DNA of 64,000 nucleotides from Roseomonas fluvialis (GTDB lineage Bacteria; Pseudomonadota; Alphaproteobacteria; Acetobacterales; Acetobacteraceae), in contig NZ_AP025637.1 of the NCBI RefSeq assembly GCF_022846615.1, positions 1,054,001 to 1,118,000 on the forward strand. The letters are read 5' to 3'. Under the pieces are notes generated by a model. That model worked only from the letters and a program-made list of their open reading frames with translations. It searched no databases and was not told the DNA's origin. The translations under genes and the position numbers were made by a program. Shown piece by piece: positions 1 through 11,007 of this stretch. Positions within the stretch are counted from its first letter, which is position 1; every line of letters starts with the position of its first letter.

Positions 1-34
1 CCAGGCGATCCGGGCGATGCGCCGTCGCGGCCAT
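1..34 (-). CDS. murB: MurB start, UDP-N-acetylenolpyruvoylglucosamine reductase (partial)
   Basis: An ATG on the minus strand at 34-32 overlaps the murC stop codon as TGATG. It opens a frame reading [11 protein letters not shown] that runs off the left edge of the window. In dcw clusters the gene after murC is usually murB, which reduces enolpyruvyl-UDP-GlcNAc to UDP-MurNAc. Only 11 codons are visible, so the identity rests on gene order and on the coupled start, not on sequence motifs. Confidence 0.55.
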   Translation of the reverse strand, partial: MAATAHRPDRL

Positions 35-1476
35 CATTTCATCGCCCCCGCGAGCCGCCCACGCGCGCGCTGCTGCAGGTCGTTGAGCTGCCCCGGCAGT
101 GCATGCGCCCAGGACGTGATGTTTCCTGCGCCCAGGCAAACGACGTAGTCGCCCGACCGTGCGATGGCGTGGATCATCTCCGGCAGGCTGTCCGGCCCGG
201 GGAGCGGCACGACCGACCGGTGGCCGCGCGCGCGCAGGCCTTCCACAAGCGCGTCCTTGTCCATGCCTTCGATGGGCTGTTCACCCGCCGCATAGACATC
301 CGCCACGATCACCGTGCCGGCATCGTTCATGCACGTACAGAAATCCTCGAAGAGCGAGGCGAGGCGCGAATAGCGGTGCGGTTGCACCACCGCGACCACG
401 TCGCGCGCGCCGGCCTGGCGCGCGGCCTTGAGCACGGCTGCGATCTCGACCGGGTGGTGGCCGTAGTCGTCGATCACGGTGATGCCGCCCGCTTCACCCG
501 TGCGAGTGAAGCGGCGCTTCACGCCCTTGAAGCCGGCCAGCGCGGAGCGGATGGTGCCCTCGTCCACCTCCATCTCGACGCCGATCGCGATGGCGGCCAG
601 CGCGTTCTGCACATTGTGCTGGCCCAGCATCGGCAGGCGGAAGGGCTTCATGGACCGCACGCGCCCGGTGGCGCGGTCGGTCACCGTGACCTCGAAGGTC
701 GCGCCCATGCGGTCGGTGATGATTCGCTCGGCGCGTACATCGGCCTGGGGCGAGAAGCCGTAGGTCACGATGCGCCGGTCGGACAGGCGCGGGATCATCG
801 CCTGCACTTCCGGATGGTCCATGCACAGCACGGCGAAGCCGTAGAAGGGGATGTTGCCGACGAACTGCGCGTAGCCTTCCTTCATCGCCTCCCCGGTGCC
901 CCAGTGGTCGAGGTGCTCCGGGTCCATGTTGGTGACTACGGCGACGACGGCGGGCAGCTTGAGGAAGGACCCGTCGGATTCATCTGCCTCCACCACCATC
1001 CAGTCGCCCGCACCCATGCGCGTGTTGGTGCCATAGGCGTTGATGATCCCGCCGTTGATCACGGTCGGGTCGAGCCGCGCGGCTTCGAGCACCGCGGCGA
1101 CCAGCGACGTTGTCGTGGTCTTGCCGTGCGTGCCGCCGATGGCGATGGACCACTTGAGGCGCATCAGTTCGGCCAGCATCTCGGCGCGGCGCACCACCGG
1201 GATCAGTCGCTTGCGTGCGGCCACGACCTCGGGGTTGTCGCGCTTCACCGCGGTCGAGACGACCACCACCTGCGCATCACCGAGATTCGCCGCGTCGTGC
1301 CCAACCGCGACGGGAATGCCGACCGCGCGCAGGCGCTGCACATTGGCACCGTCGTTGAGATCGCTGCCCTGCACCTGGTAGCCCAGCGTGTGCAGCACCT
1401 CCGCGATGCCGGACATGCCGATGCCGCCGATGCCCACGAAGTGGATGGCGCCGATATTGAGCGGCAGCGCGCGCAT
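34..1476 (-). CDS. murC: UDP-N-acetylmuramate--L-alanine ligase MurC
   Basis: Cytoplasmic ATP-dependent ligase that adds L-alanine to UDP-MurNAc, the first step of peptide stem synthesis. The 480-residue product starts [23 protein letters not shown], the family's N-terminal nucleotide fold. It carries the Mur ligase P-loop [10 protein letters not shown] near residue 110 and the acidic [10 protein letters not shown] motif. The open frame extends far upstream, but homology begins only at the ATG at 1476, which overlaps the murG stop as TGATG. Length is normal for MurC, and downstream it overlaps murB. No key residue appears to be missing. Confidence 0.97.
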   Translation of the reverse strand: MRALPLNIGAIHFVGIGGIGMSGIAEVLHTLGYQVQGSDLNDGANVQRLRAVGIPVAVGHDAANLGDAQVVVVSTAVKRDNPEVVAARKRLIPVVRRAEMLAELMRLKWSIAIGGTHGKTTTTSLVAAVLEAARLDPTVINGGIINAYGTNTRMGAGDWMVVEADESDGSFLKLPAVVAVVTNMDPEHLDHWGTGEAMKEGYAQFVGNIPFYGFAVLCMDHPEVQAMIPRLSDRRIVTYGFSPQADVRAERIITDRMGATFEVTVTDRATGRVRSMKPFRLPMLGQHNVQNALAAIAIGVEMEVDEGTIRSALAGFKGVKRRFTRTGEAGGITVIDDYGHHPVEIAAVLKAARQAGARDVVAVVQPHRYSRLASLFEDFCTCMNDAGTVIVADVYAAGEQPIEGMDKDALVEGLRARGHRSVVPLPGPDSLPEMIHAIARSGDYVVCLGAGNITSWAHALPGQLNDLQQRARGRLAGAMK

Positions 1477-2609
1477 CAGGCGGCCCCCATGGCTGGCTGG
1501 CGGACAAGGGCGAGCACGCGGTCCGCAAGATCGCGCGCCGCATGCGGGCGTGCCAACGCGGACGCCGCGACCGCCGCGGATTGCAGCCGCGCCGGAAACG
1601 CAAATAGCGCGACGAGGCGTTCGGCGAGCGCGCCCGGCGTGAAGGCCGTCTGCGGGTAGACCCAGGCCGCATCCGCTTCGGCCAGCGCGCGCGCATTGGC
1701 GTTCTGATGGTCGTCGATCGCCGATGGCAGCGGCACCAGGATCGATGGACGCCCCGCGCATTCCAGTTCGGAAATCGTGGAGGCACCTGCGCGCGCGATG
1801 ACCAGGTGCGCCGTCGCGAGCCGACCGGCGATATCCGGAAAGAATGGCGCGAGGTCCGCGACCACGCCAGCATCGCGATAGGCCGTCTCGGTGCGCGCGA
1901 GGTCTTCCGCGCGGCATTGCTGCGTCACCAGCAACCGCGCGCGGATCGCTTCGGGCAGTGCGGCGATCGCGGGCGGCACGACATCGGCGAAGATGCGCGC
2001 GCCCTGGCTCCCGCCCGTCACCAGCAGCCGCAGCGCGCCGCCGTCGGGTGGGAGAGGATAGGGCTGCCCGGCCAATGCCGCGAGTGCGGGACGCACCGGA
2101 TTGCCAACCATGGCGACCGTGGCGCCCGCCGGCACCTGCGAGGTGTTGGGGAAGGACAGCGCCAGCAGGTCGGCCACGCGTGCCATCAGCCGGTTCGCGC
2201 GCCCGAGCACAGCGTTCTGCTCATGCAGCACGATCGCCGGACGTCGCGCGGGCGCCATCAGCCGAGCCGCGGCGAGTGGCGGGAAGGACGCGTAACCGCC
2301 GAAGCCCACCACCGCGGATGGCTGCAGCGCCGCGAGATGCCGGCGCGCCTGCGCGGTACCCGCGACCAGCGCCATCGCGCCCGAGGCCGCGCCGCGCAGC
2401 CCGCGCCCGGACAGCCCCCCGCCGCGCAGCACGAAGCGCTCGGCATTGGCGAAGGCGGCGCTGTCATAGGCGGCGGAACGCGCATCGGTCATCAGCGCGA
2501 TGCGTTCGCCGCGGCGCAGCAGCTCAGCCGCCAGTGCCTCGGCCGGGAACAGGTGCCCGCCCGTGCCGCCGGCGGCGATGATGATGGGGCGCACCGCGGG
2601 GCCCCTCAC
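1476..2609 (-). CDS. murG: UDP-N-acetylglucosamine--undecaprenyl-PP-MurNAc-pentapeptide GlcNAc transferase MurG
   Basis: Inner-face membrane-associated GT-B glycosyltransferase that converts lipid I to lipid II. The N-terminal donor/acceptor loop [15 protein letters not shown], the middle [12 protein letters not shown] segment and the GGSQGAR loop are clear. The start is taken as GTG at 2609 because it overlaps the ftsW stop as GTGA, giving 377 residues. A second in-frame GTG at 2594 ([10 protein letters not shown]) would give 372 residues and sits nearer the usual family N-terminus. The open frame continues upstream through ftsW, but that part is antisense-frame noise. Confidence 0.95.
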   Translation of the reverse strand: MRGPAVRPIIIAAGGTGGHLFPAEALAAELLRRGERIALMTDARSAAYDSAAFANAERFVLRGGGLSGRGLRGAASGAMALVAGTAQARRHLAALQPSAVVGFGGYASFPPLAAARLMAPARRPAIVLHEQNAVLGRANRLMARVADLLALSFPNTSQVPAGATVAMVGNPVRPALAALAGQPYPLPPDGGALRLLVTGGSQGARIFADVVPPAIAALPEAIRARLLVTQQCRAEDLARTETAYRDAGVVADLAPFFPDIAGRLATAHLVIARAGASTISELECAGRPSILVPLPSAIDDHQNANARALAEADAAWVYPQTAFTPGALAERLVALFAFPARLQSAAVAASALARPHAARDLADRVLALVRQPAMGAA

Positions 2610-3784
2610 CGCGCCCCTCCCGCCGCCATCGCGACGGGGGCGTGTGCGGGTTCGGCATCGGCCCCTGCGCGCGATCCCGTTCGCCGGCGCGTGAGCGCAA
2701 GCAGCATCCCCATGCCCATTGCGATGGCCAGCACCGACGACCCGCCATAGGACACGAAGGGCAGCGTCATGCCCTTGGTCGGGATCAGGTGCAGCGTGGA
2801 GGCCATGTTGACGAAGGCCTGCAGGCCGAACTGCGTGAGCAGGCCCGTGCCCGCCAGCATGATGAACAGGTCGGTCTCGCCCAGCAGGCGCATCAAGCCG
2901 CGCACCACGATGAAGGCGAAGATCGCGAGGATGACCAGACACAGCACCATGCCGAACTCCTCGCCCGCCACGGCGAAGACGAAGTCGGCATGCGCGTCGG
3001 GCAGCACGTTCTTGACGCGCCCCTCGCCCGGGCCGCGGCCGAGCAGCCCGCCATTCGCGAAGGCCTCGAGCGCCACGCTCACCTGGAAGGAATCGCCCGA
3101 GGACGGGTCGAGGAAGCGATGCACGCGTGACTGCACGTGCGGAAAGATCATGTAGGCGCCAACCGCGCCCGCGATGCCGAGGCCACCCACCGCACCGACC
3201 AGGAACAGGTTCATGCCCGCCACGAAGAACTGCGCGAAGAATACCGCGCAGACCACGAGAAGCATCCCGATATCCGGCTGCCCCTTCAGGATGGCGGCCA
3301 CCATCAGGAACAGCACGACCGCGATGGTGGCCCCCCAGACCTTCGACCCCGGCAGCTTGCCCTCGGCGATCAGCCAGCCGGCGACCACGGCGAAGAACGG
3401 CTTGAGGAATTCCGAGGGCTGCAGGGACAGCCCGGGGATCGGCAGCCAGCGGCGCGCGCCCTTGATCTCGACACCGACAACGAGCGTAGCCGCGGTGAGC
3501 ACCAGCGCGGCGGCGAAGCCCAGCAGCGCGAAGCGTCGCACACCCTTCACGGAGAGCAGCGAGACCGCGACCATCAACGCGGCGGCCATCGCGAGGTACG
3601 CGACCTGCTTGATGAAGAACATGTGCCGCGACGACGCACCGATGCGTTCCGCCACCGCCGGCGAGGCCGCCAGCATCATCACATAGCCGAAGGCGATCAG
3701 CGTCATCAGCGCCGCAAGCGTCCAGCGGTCGACCGTCCACCACCAGCGGCCCAGCACGGAGGTATCGGCGCGCGAGAACGCCAT
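2606..3784 (-). CDS. ftsW: FtsW, septal lipid II polymerase (SEDS family)
   Basis: Polytopic SEDS-family membrane protein of 392 residues that polymerises lipid II glycan strands at the division septum together with the class B PBP FtsI, encoded five genes upstream. About ten hydrophobic helices are visible. So are the SEDS signatures PIPGLSLQPSEFLKP and, towards the C-terminus, IPTKGMTLPFVSYGGSS. The ATG overlaps the murD stop as TGATG, and the stop overlaps the murG GTG. Its position between murD and murG favours FtsW over its paralogue RodA, which would be expected beside mrdA at the right end of the window. Confidence 0.96.
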   Translation of the reverse strand: MAFSRADTSVLGRWWWTVDRWTLAALMTLIAFGYVMMLAASPAVAERIGASSRHMFFIKQVAYLAMAAALMVAVSLLSVKGVRRFALLGFAAALVLTAATLVVGVEIKGARRWLPIPGLSLQPSEFLKPFFAVVAGWLIAEGKLPGSKVWGATIAVVLFLMVAAILKGQPDIGMLLVVCAVFFAQFFVAGMNLFLVGAVGGLGIAGAVGAYMIFPHVQSRVHRFLDPSSGDSFQVSVALEAFANGGLLGRGPGEGRVKNVLPDAHADFVFAVAGEEFGMVLCLVILAIFAFIVVRGLMRLLGETDLFIMLAGTGLLTQFGLQAFVNMASTLHLIPTKGMTLPFVSYGGSSVLAIAMGMGMLLALTRRRTGSRAGADAEPAHAPVAMAAGGAR

Positions 3785-5172
3785 CAGGCGGCCCTTCCAT
3801 GCGTGGCGGCGATCGATCGTGCCAGGTCGCGGAAGCTGTCCCCGCGCTCATCGAAGCCGCTGAACTGGTCCCACGACGCACAGGCCGGCGAGAGCAGCAC
3901 CACCGGCGCCGCGCCCGCAAAGGCCGCTGCCGCCGCGGCCGGCACAGCGGCATCGAGCGTGCCGGCGACCTCATGCGGGATGCCATGCGCGGCGAGCGTG
4001 CGCGCCAGCACCGCCGCGTCGCGCCCGATGAGGACCGCGTGCGCGATGCGCGGGAAGTACGGCACGAGGCTCTCGATGCCGCCTTCCTTCGCCTCGCCGC
4101 CGGCAATCCAGACGACGCGGTCGTAGGAGGCGAGCGCGCGCGCTGCGCTGTCGGCGTTGGTCGCCTTGCTGTCGTTCACGAAGACCACGCCGCGCGCCTC
4201 GCCCACGCGCTCGAGCCGATGCTGCAGGCCGGCGAAGGTCGCGATCCCCGCGGCGATGTCGGCGCGCGCCACGCCGAGGGCGCGGCAGGCTGCCGCTGCC
4301 GCAGCCGCATTCTGCGCATTGTGGCTGCCAGGCAGTGCGCGCGCGTCGCGCAGGTCAGCGATCGGGCCATCGTCGTCGCGCAGCACCGGTCCTTCGGCCC
4401 AGATGCCGCCGGGCTGCGCCGTGTCGGCCGAGATCGGCACGATCCGCGCGGCCAGGCCCGCGGCCATCGCGGCCGTGATGGCGTCATCCTGGCCCAGTAC
4501 CGCGACATCCTCATGCGACTGCCGCGCGAAGATCCTCGCCTTCGCAGCGGCATAGCCGGCCATGTCGCCATGACGGTCGAGGTGATCTGGGCTGAGGTTC
4601 AGCATGACAGCCACGTTGAAGCGCAGCGTCGCGATTCGCTCCAACATGTAGGACGACATTTCGAGGGTATAGACCCCCTCCGACCCCAAGATGTTGAGAG
4701 ACAGGGCCGGCGGGCCGAGATTGCCACCGACCTGCGCGACGCGTCCCGCCTTCGTGAGGACGTGGTGGATCAGCGCCGTCGTGGTCGATTTCCCGTTGGT
4801 CCCGGTGACGCCGACGAAGCGTGCTCGGGACTGCGCGGCGAGCACGGCGCGATAGAGAAACTCCACGTCGCACAGGACCGGCGCGCCGGCCGCGCGCGCT
4901 GCTTCGGCGGCGGGATGCGCGCGCGGCAGCAGATGCGGGATACCCGGTGAGAGCAGCAGCGCATCGGCACGAAAGCGCCCCTCGCTGGGGTCGCGCAGCG
5001 TCAGCCCCGCCACCGTGGCGGCGGCGCGCTGCGCTTCGCCATCGTCCCAGGCCTCGACCTCCGCACCCCATTCGACCAGGCGCAGCGCCGCCGGCAACCC
5101 GGCACGGCCGAGCCCAACCACGGCGATCCGCGCGCCAAGGAAAGGGGTGAAGGGAGGCGAGGGTGCGTTCAT
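3784..5172 (-). CDS. murD: UDP-N-acetylmuramoyl-L-alanine--D-glutamate ligase MurD
   Basis: Cytoplasmic Mur ligase adding D-glutamate to UDP-MurNAc-L-Ala. The product is 462 residues. It begins [25 protein letters not shown], with a Rossmann-type glycine motif near residues 19-24, then the ATP-binding [17 protein letters not shown], then the central [10 protein letters not shown] motif. The C-terminal domain includes [18 protein letters not shown]. The ATG at 5172 overlaps the mraY stop as ATGA, which fixes the start over the longer open frame. Length and motif set are normal. Confidence 0.97.
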   Translation of the reverse strand: MNAPSPPFTPFLGARIAVVGLGRAGLPAALRLVEWGAEVEAWDDGEAQRAAATVAGLTLRDPSEGRFRADALLLSPGIPHLLPRAHPAAEAARAAGAPVLCDVEFLYRAVLAAQSRARFVGVTGTNGKSTTTALIHHVLTKAGRVAQVGGNLGPPALSLNILGSEGVYTLEMSSYMLERIATLRFNVAVMLNLSPDHLDRHGDMAGYAAAKARIFARQSHEDVAVLGQDDAITAAMAAGLAARIVPISADTAQPGGIWAEGPVLRDDDGPIADLRDARALPGSHNAQNAAAAAAACRALGVARADIAAGIATFAGLQHRLERVGEARGVVFVNDSKATNADSAARALASYDRVVWIAGGEAKEGGIESLVPYFPRIAHAVLIGRDAAVLARTLAAHGIPHEVAGTLDAAVPAAAAAAFAGAAPVVLLSPACASWDQFSGFDERGDSFRDLARSIAATHGRAA

Positions 5173-6257
5173 CGGATCTTCAGCGTGCTGAGGCCGACGA
5201 GTGCCAGGATCATCGCGATGATCCAGAAGCGGATGACGATGGTGGGCTCCGCCCAGCCCTTCTTTTCGAAGTGGTGGTGCAGCGGCGCCATCAGGAAGAC
5301 GCGCCGCCCTGTGCGCTTGAACCAGAACACCTGGATGATGACCGACACCGTCTCGACCACGAACAGGCCGCCCACGATCGCGAGAACGATCTCGTGCTTG
5401 GTCGCCACCGCCAGCGCACCCAGTGCGCCACCGAGTGCGAGCGACCCCGTATCGCCCATGAACACCGCCGCCGGTGGCGCGTTGAACCACAGGAAGCCGA
5501 GCGCCGCGCCGATCAGCGCCGAGGCGAAGACCGCGAGCTCACCGGTGCCCGGCACGTAGTGCAACTGAAGGTAGTCGGCGAAGATGCGGTTGCCGACGAG
5601 ATACGCGATCAGCGCGAAGACCGCCGCCGCGATCATCACCGGCACGATCGCGAGTCCATCGAGCCCGTCGGTCAGGTTCACCGCGTTCGACGCGCCCATC
5701 ATTACCAGCATGCCAACCAGCGGGAACAGCAGGCCGAAGGGCACCAGCAATTCCTTGAGGAACGGCACCGCCAGCGTGGTCGACAGCGGCCCGGGCATCA
5801 GCCACGTGATCCAGACCGCCGCGAGCAGGCCGAGCCCCGCCTGCACGGCCAGCTTCATGCGACCCGACACGCCCTTGGTGTTGCGCTTGGTCACCTTCAG
5901 CCAGTCATCGGCAAAGCCGAGCGCGCCGTAGCCCACCGTCACGACCAGCACCGCCCACACCATGCCGGACCGCAGGTCGGCCCACAGGAGCGTGGAGACC
6001 ACCAGCGCGCCCAGGATCATCACGCCACCCATGGTGGGCGTGCCCTTCTTTTCGATCAGGTGGCGCTCGGGGCCGTCGTCGCGGATCGGCTGGCCGCCGC
6101 GCTGGAAGGACCGCAGCCAGGCGATGATGCTGTTGCCGAACACCAGGCAGATCACGAGCGCCGTCATGGCCGCCGCGCCGGCGCGGAAGGTGTGGTAGCG
6201 CGCCAGGTTGAACAGCTGGAAGTCGTCCGCGAAGGGCGTGAGGAAGGTGTAGATCAT
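5169..6257 (-). CDS. mraY: Phospho-N-acetylmuramoyl-pentapeptide transferase MraY
   Basis: Integral membrane enzyme that transfers phospho-MurNAc-pentapeptide to undecaprenyl phosphate, forming lipid I. The 362-residue product has about ten membrane segments. It carries the family signatures KKGTPTMGG, the FADDWLK aspartate pair, [13 protein letters not shown] and the C-terminal [12 protein letters not shown]. It ends with the usual short tail LSTLKIR. Both ends overlap neighbours with ATGA junctions (murF upstream, murD downstream). Confidence 0.98.
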   Translation of the reverse strand: MIYTFLTPFADDFQLFNLARYHTFRAGAAAMTALVICLVFGNSIIAWLRSFQRGGQPIRDDGPERHLIEKKGTPTMGGVMILGALVVSTLLWADLRSGMVWAVLVVTVGYGALGFADDWLKVTKRNTKGVSGRMKLAVQAGLGLLAAVWITWLMPGPLSTTLAVPFLKELLVPFGLLFPLVGMLVMMGASNAVNLTDGLDGLAIVPVMIAAAVFALIAYLVGNRIFADYLQLHYVPGTGELAVFASALIGAALGFLWFNAPPAAVFMGDTGSLALGGALGALAVATKHEIVLAIVGGLFVVETVSVIIQVFWFKRTGRRVFLMAPLHHHFEKKGWAEPTIVIRFWIIAMILALVGLSTLKIR

Positions 6258-7633
6258 GCGCGTTCCCCAGCGGTCAGCGCATCGACCACGACCTTCATGC
6301 GCGACCCGAGCGATCCCTTCACCAAGACCGCATCCCCCGCGCGCAGCGCATCGCGCAGCACGGGCGCCAGCGCCGTCGAGTCCGGCAGATGCGCGCCGCG
6401 CCTGGCGTCAGGCAGCGCGCGATAGAGATGCCCCATCATTTCCCCGCAGCAGAAGACCAGGTCGCAGGCGGCCGCCGCATCCGGCGCGAGGGAGGCATGG
6501 ATCGCCGCACCATCCGCGCCGAGTTCGAGCATGTCGCCGAGTGCGGCGATGCGCCGCGCCGCCGCCTGTGCCGCGAGTACGGAAAGCCCCGCGCGGATCG
6601 AAGGCGGCGATGCGTTGTAGGAATCGTCGATCAGCAGCGCCTCGCCGTCGGCGACCGTGATGCGACTGCGCCGCCCACGTCCGGCCGGCGCGCCGAAGGC
6701 GGGCAGGGCTGCGGCGCCGGTGCGTGCGTTCAACCCCAGCGCGGCGATCGCGGCCAGCGCCGCGCAGGCATTCAGGGCCACATGGCGGCCGGGTGTCGCG
6801 AGCATCACGCCGATGCGCTCGCCGCGCAGGATGATCTCCGCCCGCCCGCCTTCGCTGTCGCCCTCGTAGCCGACCAGCCGCGCATCGGCGCCAGGTGTTT
6901 CGCCATGCGTCAGCACGGCCAGGCCCACGCCGTGCGCGCGCTGCGCGACCGTCGCGGCGAAGCGGCTATCCGCGGGCAGCACCAGGGTCCCGCCGGGTGC
7001 GACTCCGGCGATGATGTCGCCCTTTTCCTCGGCGATCGCGTCCTCGCTGCCCAGCCGCCCAATATGTGCGGTGCCGATGTTGGTGATGAGCGCGACATGC
7101 GGGCGCGCCAGACGCGACAGCGGCGCGATCTCGCCGCGGTTGTTCATGCCCATCTCGACCACGGCGAAGGCGGCGTCGCGCGGCAGCCGCGCCAGCGTGA
7201 TCGGCACGCCCCAATGGTTGTTGAAGGATGCCGCCGAGGCATGCGTGGGACCGAAGGCGGAGAGTGCAACGCGCAGCATCTCCTTGGTGGTGGTCTTGCC
7301 GACCGACCCGGTCACGCCCACCACGCGCGCCACGCTGCGGGCACGCCCCGCGGCGCCGAGTGCGGTGAGGCCCGCCAGCGTGTCGGCCACGCGCAGCAGT
7401 GGCGCATCGGCGTCGACACCGGGCGGGTCGCGGTCGACCAGCGCGGCCGCCGCGCCTTTCCCGAGCGCCTGGGCGACGAAGTCGTGCCCGTCGCGCGCAT
7501 CGCGCAAGGCCACGAATAGGTCGCCGGGCACGATGGACCGCGTATCGATGGAAATGCCCGTCACCGCGACCTCGCGCGCCAACGTCCCGCCGGTCGCGGC
7601 ACGCAGTTCGGCGCTGGTCCACAGCGCGGTCAT
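6254..7633 (-). CDS. murF: UDP-N-acetylmuramoyl-tripeptide--D-alanyl-D-alanine ligase MurF
   Basis: Cytoplasmic Mur ligase that adds D-Ala-D-Ala to the UDP-MurNAc tripeptide. The 459-residue product has the N-terminal substrate domain ([17 protein letters not shown]), the P-loop [15 protein letters not shown], the MGMNNRGEI motif and the [14 protein letters not shown] segment. The C-terminal domain shows [13 protein letters not shown] and the conserved ending [12 protein letters not shown]. The start overlaps the murE stop as ATGA. Nothing unusual is seen in length or motifs. Confidence 0.97.
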   Translation of the reverse strand: MTALWTSAELRAATGGTLAREVAVTGISIDTRSIVPGDLFVALRDARDGHDFVAQALGKGAAAALVDRDPPGVDADAPLLRVADTLAGLTALGAAGRARSVARVVGVTGSVGKTTTKEMLRVALSAFGPTHASAASFNNHWGVPITLARLPRDAAFAVVEMGMNNRGEIAPLSRLARPHVALITNIGTAHIGRLGSEDAIAEEKGDIIAGVAPGGTLVLPADSRFAATVAQRAHGVGLAVLTHGETPGADARLVGYEGDSEGGRAEIILRGERIGVMLATPGRHVALNACAALAAIAALGLNARTGAAALPAFGAPAGRGRRSRITVADGEALLIDDSYNASPPSIRAGLSVLAAQAAARRIAALGDMLELGADGAAIHASLAPDAAAACDLVFCCGEMMGHLYRALPDARRGAHLPDSTALAPVLRDALRAGDAVLVKGSLGSRMKVVVDALTAGERA

Positions 7634-9090
7634 GGTTCGACACCCAGGAGGCGGCGCACCACAGCCACGTCGTCGAAGGGGTGCACGACGCCGGCGATCT
7701 CCTGCCCGCTCTCGTGCCCCTTGCCGGCCACCGCGAGCACGTCGCCCGGGTCGAGGTCCGCCAGCGCGGCGGCGATCGCCGCCTCCCGCTCACCGGCATC
7801 GATCGCGCCCGGCGCGCCGGCCAGCACGGCGGCGCGGATCGTGGCAGGGTCCTCGCTGCGCGGATTGTCGTCGGTGACCCAGACGCGGTCCGCGCCGTCG
7901 GCGGCGGCCGCGCCCATCAATGGTCGCTTGCCCGGGTCGCGATCCCCGCCCGCACCGAACAGGACATGCAGCCGCTGCGCGGTATGCGGGCGGAGCGCGG
8001 CGAGCAGCCGCGCCAGTGCATCGGGCGTATGCGCATAGTCGACATAGACCGCCGCGCCGTTCGCCAGCACTGCGGCACGCTCCATCCGACCACGCACGCC
8101 TGCGAGGTGCGGCAGCGCGGCGAAGACCTGGTCGGCCGGAAGGCCGGCGCTGACGGCGAGCGCGGCCGCGAGCAGGGCGTTGTCGGCCTGGAAGCGCCCT
8201 GGCAGCGGCAGCACGAGGTCATGGCGCGCGCCGAAGGCTTCGATGGCCAGCGCCTGGCCATCCGGTAGCGGTTGCGCCGAGAGCAGGCGCACCGCGTCGC
8301 CGGCCTCGCCCACCGTCAGCAAACGCAGCCGGCGGTTTCGCGCAATGGCCTGCAGCGCATCGAGCGTCGCGGCATCCATGCCGGTGCAGGCGACGGCCGC
8401 AGCCCCGACCGGCAGCAGCGTGTCGAACAGTCGCAGCTTGGCGGCGCGATACGCCTCCATCGACCCGTGGTAGTCCAAGTGGTCGCGCGTGAGGTTGCTG
8501 AACCCCGCCGCCGCCAGCACCACGCCATCGAGCCGCCGCTGGTCAATGCCGTGCGAGGACGCCTCCATCGCCGCCGCACCGAAGCCCGCGCGCGCGAGCG
8601 CGGCGAGCGTTGCGTGCAGCGCCACGGGATCCGGCGTGGTCAGCGTGGGGCCGGGCGGAAATCCCTCCGCCACCAGGCCGAGCGTGCCGAGCGAGGCCGC
8701 GCGTTCACCGCACGCGGTCCAGATCTGGCGCAGGAAATCGACCGTGCTGGTCTTGCCGTTGGTGCCCGTCACCGCCACCACGCTGCGCGGCTGCGCGCCA
8801 TGGAAGGCAGCGGCCATCAGTGCGAGGGTGCGGCGCGGGTCGGCGCTGGTGATCATCGGGCGCACCGGCACGCCGGGCGGCCATTCGGTGCCGGCCGGTG
8901 CGATCACCGCGGCCGCGCCACGGTCCACCGCATCAGCGATGAAGGCGCGGCCATCGGCCCGCGCACCCGGCAGGGCCGCGAAGACCATGCCGGGGCCGAC
9001 GGCGCGGCTGTCGGCGGTGAGGCCGACGATCGCCGCATCCTCCGACAGCGCGGGCAGGCCGGCGCGGTGCATCATGTCACCGAGGCGCAA
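7630..9090 (-). CDS. murE: UDP-N-acetylmuramoyl-tripeptide synthetase MurE (meso-diaminopimelate type)
   Basis: Adds the third stem-peptide residue. The P-loop AVTGTNGKTSTVDFL and the DDNPRSEDP motif are present; in this family DNPR marks use of meso-diaminopimelate, as expected for a Gram-negative. The longest frame uses TTG at 9090 and reads (M)RLGDMMHRAGL, which matches the usual family N-terminus but overlaps the end of ftsI by 14 nt. ATG codons at 9075 and 9072 just after the ftsI stop would give 481 or 480 residues. The TTG start is preferred on N-terminal similarity only. Confidence 0.95.
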   Translation of the reverse strand: MRLGDMMHRAGLPALSEDAAIVGLTADSRAVGPGMVFAALPGARADGRAFIADAVDRGAAAVIAPAGTEWPPGVPVRPMITSADPRRTLALMAAAFHGAQPRSVVAVTGTNGKTSTVDFLRQIWTACGERAASLGTLGLVAEGFPPGPTLTTPDPVALHATLAALARAGFGAAAMEASSHGIDQRRLDGVVLAAAGFSNLTRDHLDYHGSMEAYRAAKLRLFDTLLPVGAAAVACTGMDAATLDALQAIARNRRLRLLTVGEAGDAVRLLSAQPLPDGQALAIEAFGARHDLVLPLPGRFQADNALLAAALAVSAGLPADQVFAALPHLAGVRGRMERAAVLANGAAVYVDYAHTPDALARLLAALRPHTAQRLHVLFGAGGDRDPGKRPLMGAAAADGADRVWVTDDNPRSEDPATIRAAVLAGAPGAIDAGEREAAIAAALADLDPGDVLAVAGKGHESGQEIAGVVHPFDDVAVVRRLLGVEP

Positions 9091-11005
9091 GGCCGGCCTC
9101 CCGCTGCGGTTCGGCAGCGGCGGCGGGCGTGGGGCCGGGGCGCTGCACGGCGGGGCGCGCGGCGGGGCGTGGCGGCGCCGCGGCGGGCACCGCGATGCCC
9201 GGGATGCCGCGCCCGTTCATCGGCGCGGCCAGCGCGCGCTGGATCTCGGGCGTGGCGGGTTCGGGCAGCATGCCCAGGATCGGCGCGATGCGCTGGATCA
9301 CCATGCCCGCCGCCGGCGCGGCAACCCAGCCCGCGGTGGCGAAGCCATGGCTGCGCGCGTTCGGCTTCGGTTCGTCGACCATCACATAGACCGCGTACCG
9401 CGGCGCATGCATCGGGAAGGCGCCGACGAAGGCGGCGATGCGCTTGTTCTCGAGGTAGCCGCCGCGCGGGCCGGTCTTCTGCGCAGTGCCGGTCTTGCCG
9501 CCGACGAAATACCCCGGAACTTCGGCCGAACGGCCCGACCCGTCGGTCACCACCAGGCGCATGAAGCGGCGCATCAGGTCTGAGGTGCGTTCGCTCAGCA
9601 CGCGCACGCCCTCGCGCTCGACGCCGGGCTGCTGCCACAGGATGGTCGGCTGGCGCAGGATGCCGCCATTCACGATGGTGGCGCCCGCCGTCGCGACATG
9701 CAGCGGTGTTACGGAAATGCCGTGGCCGAAGCCGATCGTCATGGTGTTCAATTCGCGCCAAGTCCGCTGACCCGGCACCAGCGGTAGCGCGGTCTCCGGG
9801 ATCTCGATGCGCAGGCGCGAGGTCATGCCCATGCGCTGCATGAATTCGCGGTGCCGGGTCACGCCCACCGCCGCGGCCATGTGCGCCGAGGCCAGGTTCG
9901 AGGAGTAGGCGAGGATCTCCGGCAGCGCGAGCCACCGGTTCTTGCCGCGGTAGTCGTTGATCTCGAATCGCCCGACGCGGATCGGGCGCGAGGCGTCGTA
10001 GCCGCCCCAGGGCTGGATGGTGCCGTAGTCCAGCGCCATCGCCGCGGTCAGCAGCTTGAAGGTGGAGCCCGGTTCGTAGACGCCGACGGTGACGCGGTTG
10101 AAGCGCTGGTCGACCGTGGCCGCCCCCACGTCGTTCGCGTCGTAGTCCGGCAAGCTGACCATGGCCAGCACCTCGCCGGTCTGCACGTCCATCACCACAC
10201 CGGCGCCGCCGATGCCGTTGAATTCGGTGATGCCGCGCTGCACGGCGTCGCGCAGCGCCAGCTGCACGCGGATGTCGAGCGACAGGCGCAGGCGTTCGTT
10301 CGCCTGTTCACGCAGGCGCGTATCGTGGAAGCGCTCGACGCCGGCGATGCCGTGGCCGTCCACGTCCACGCCGCCGATGATGTGCGCGGCGGTGCGGCCC
10401 TGCGGGAAGTAGCGGCGCTCGGCTTCCTCGAAATGCAGGCCGGGGATGCCGAGCGCATTGACCTGCGCCACCTCCCGCGGCGTCAGCGCGCGCGCGATGT
10501 AGGCGAATTGCCGTTCGCCCGACAGCCGCTGCACCAGGCGTTCGCGGTCGAGCTGCGGCAGCACGCGGCGCAGCCTGTCGGCTACCTCGCCCGGATTGTC
10601 GATTTGCCGCGGGTTGGCATAGAGCGCGGTGAGCGGCAGCGAGACCGCCAGGATCTCACCATTGCGGTCGGTGACGGTCGCACGGGCGACGGGCGCCTCG
10701 GCCGCCGGGGCAGGCGGGCGCGACAGCGCAGCCGCGCGGCGCGGTTCCGCCGGCGCGATCACCGTCGCGAAGGCGAGCTTCAGCGCCACCGCGCCGAACA
10801 GCCCGGCGAAGCCGAAGGCCGCGATCACTAGGCGCCCCCGCGTGCGCTCCAGGATGGCGCGGCGCATCAGGTCCGGCTGCGTCACGCGCACCACGGCGCG
10901 GGGCGGTGCCTCGGTCGTCGCGGCGCGCCGCAGCATCTGGCTGCTGGCCGGCGCCGCGCCGGGCTCGGGCGGGCGCATGCTGATGGGTGGGGGGATGTGG
11001 GTCAT
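9077..11005 (-). CDS. ftsI: FtsI / PBP3, septal peptidoglycan transpeptidase
   Basis: Class B penicillin-binding protein that cross-links septal peptidoglycan alongside FtsW. The 642-residue product has a cytoplasmic N-terminus rich in proline and arginine, one membrane helix (residues about 59-80), a PBP dimer domain and the transpeptidase domain. The active-site serine is in GSTFK (S314 by this start), the second motif is SSN at about 368-370, and KTG begins at about 504. A Pro/Ala-rich tail follows the catalytic domain. The start is 2 nt after the ftsL stop, the only junction in this cluster with a clear gap. Confidence 0.96.
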   Translation of the reverse strand: MTHIPPPISMRPPEPGAAPASSQMLRRAATTEAPPRAVVRVTQPDLMRRAILERTRGRLVIAAFGFAGLFGAVALKLAFATVIAPAEPRRAAALSRPPAPAAEAPVARATVTDRNGEILAVSLPLTALYANPRQIDNPGEVADRLRRVLPQLDRERLVQRLSGERQFAYIARALTPREVAQVNALGIPGLHFEEAERRYFPQGRTAAHIIGGVDVDGHGIAGVERFHDTRLREQANERLRLSLDIRVQLALRDAVQRGITEFNGIGGAGVVMDVQTGEVLAMVSLPDYDANDVGAATVDQRFNRVTVGVYEPGSTFKLLTAAMALDYGTIQPWGGYDASRPIRVGRFEINDYRGKNRWLALPEILAYSSNLASAHMAAAVGVTRHREFMQRMGMTSRLRIEIPETALPLVPGQRTWRELNTMTIGFGHGISVTPLHVATAGATIVNGGILRQPTILWQQPGVEREGVRVLSERTSDLMRRFMRLVVTDGSGRSAEVPGYFVGGKTGTAQKTGPRGGYLENKRIAAFVGAFPMHAPRYAVYVMVDEPKPNARSHGFATAGWVAAPAAGMVIQRIAPILGMLPEPATPEIQRALAAPMNGRGIPGIAVPAAAPPRPAARPAVQRPGPTPAAAAEPQREAGLAPR

Positions 11006-11007
11006 GC

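Noticed and set aside
103-1659. Long plus-strand open frame opposite murC
   Set aside because: It is the antisense shadow of murC: His/Arg/Asp-rich, no recognisable fold, and typical of very GC-rich coding DNA. Similar long antisense frames elsewhere were dropped for the same reason.
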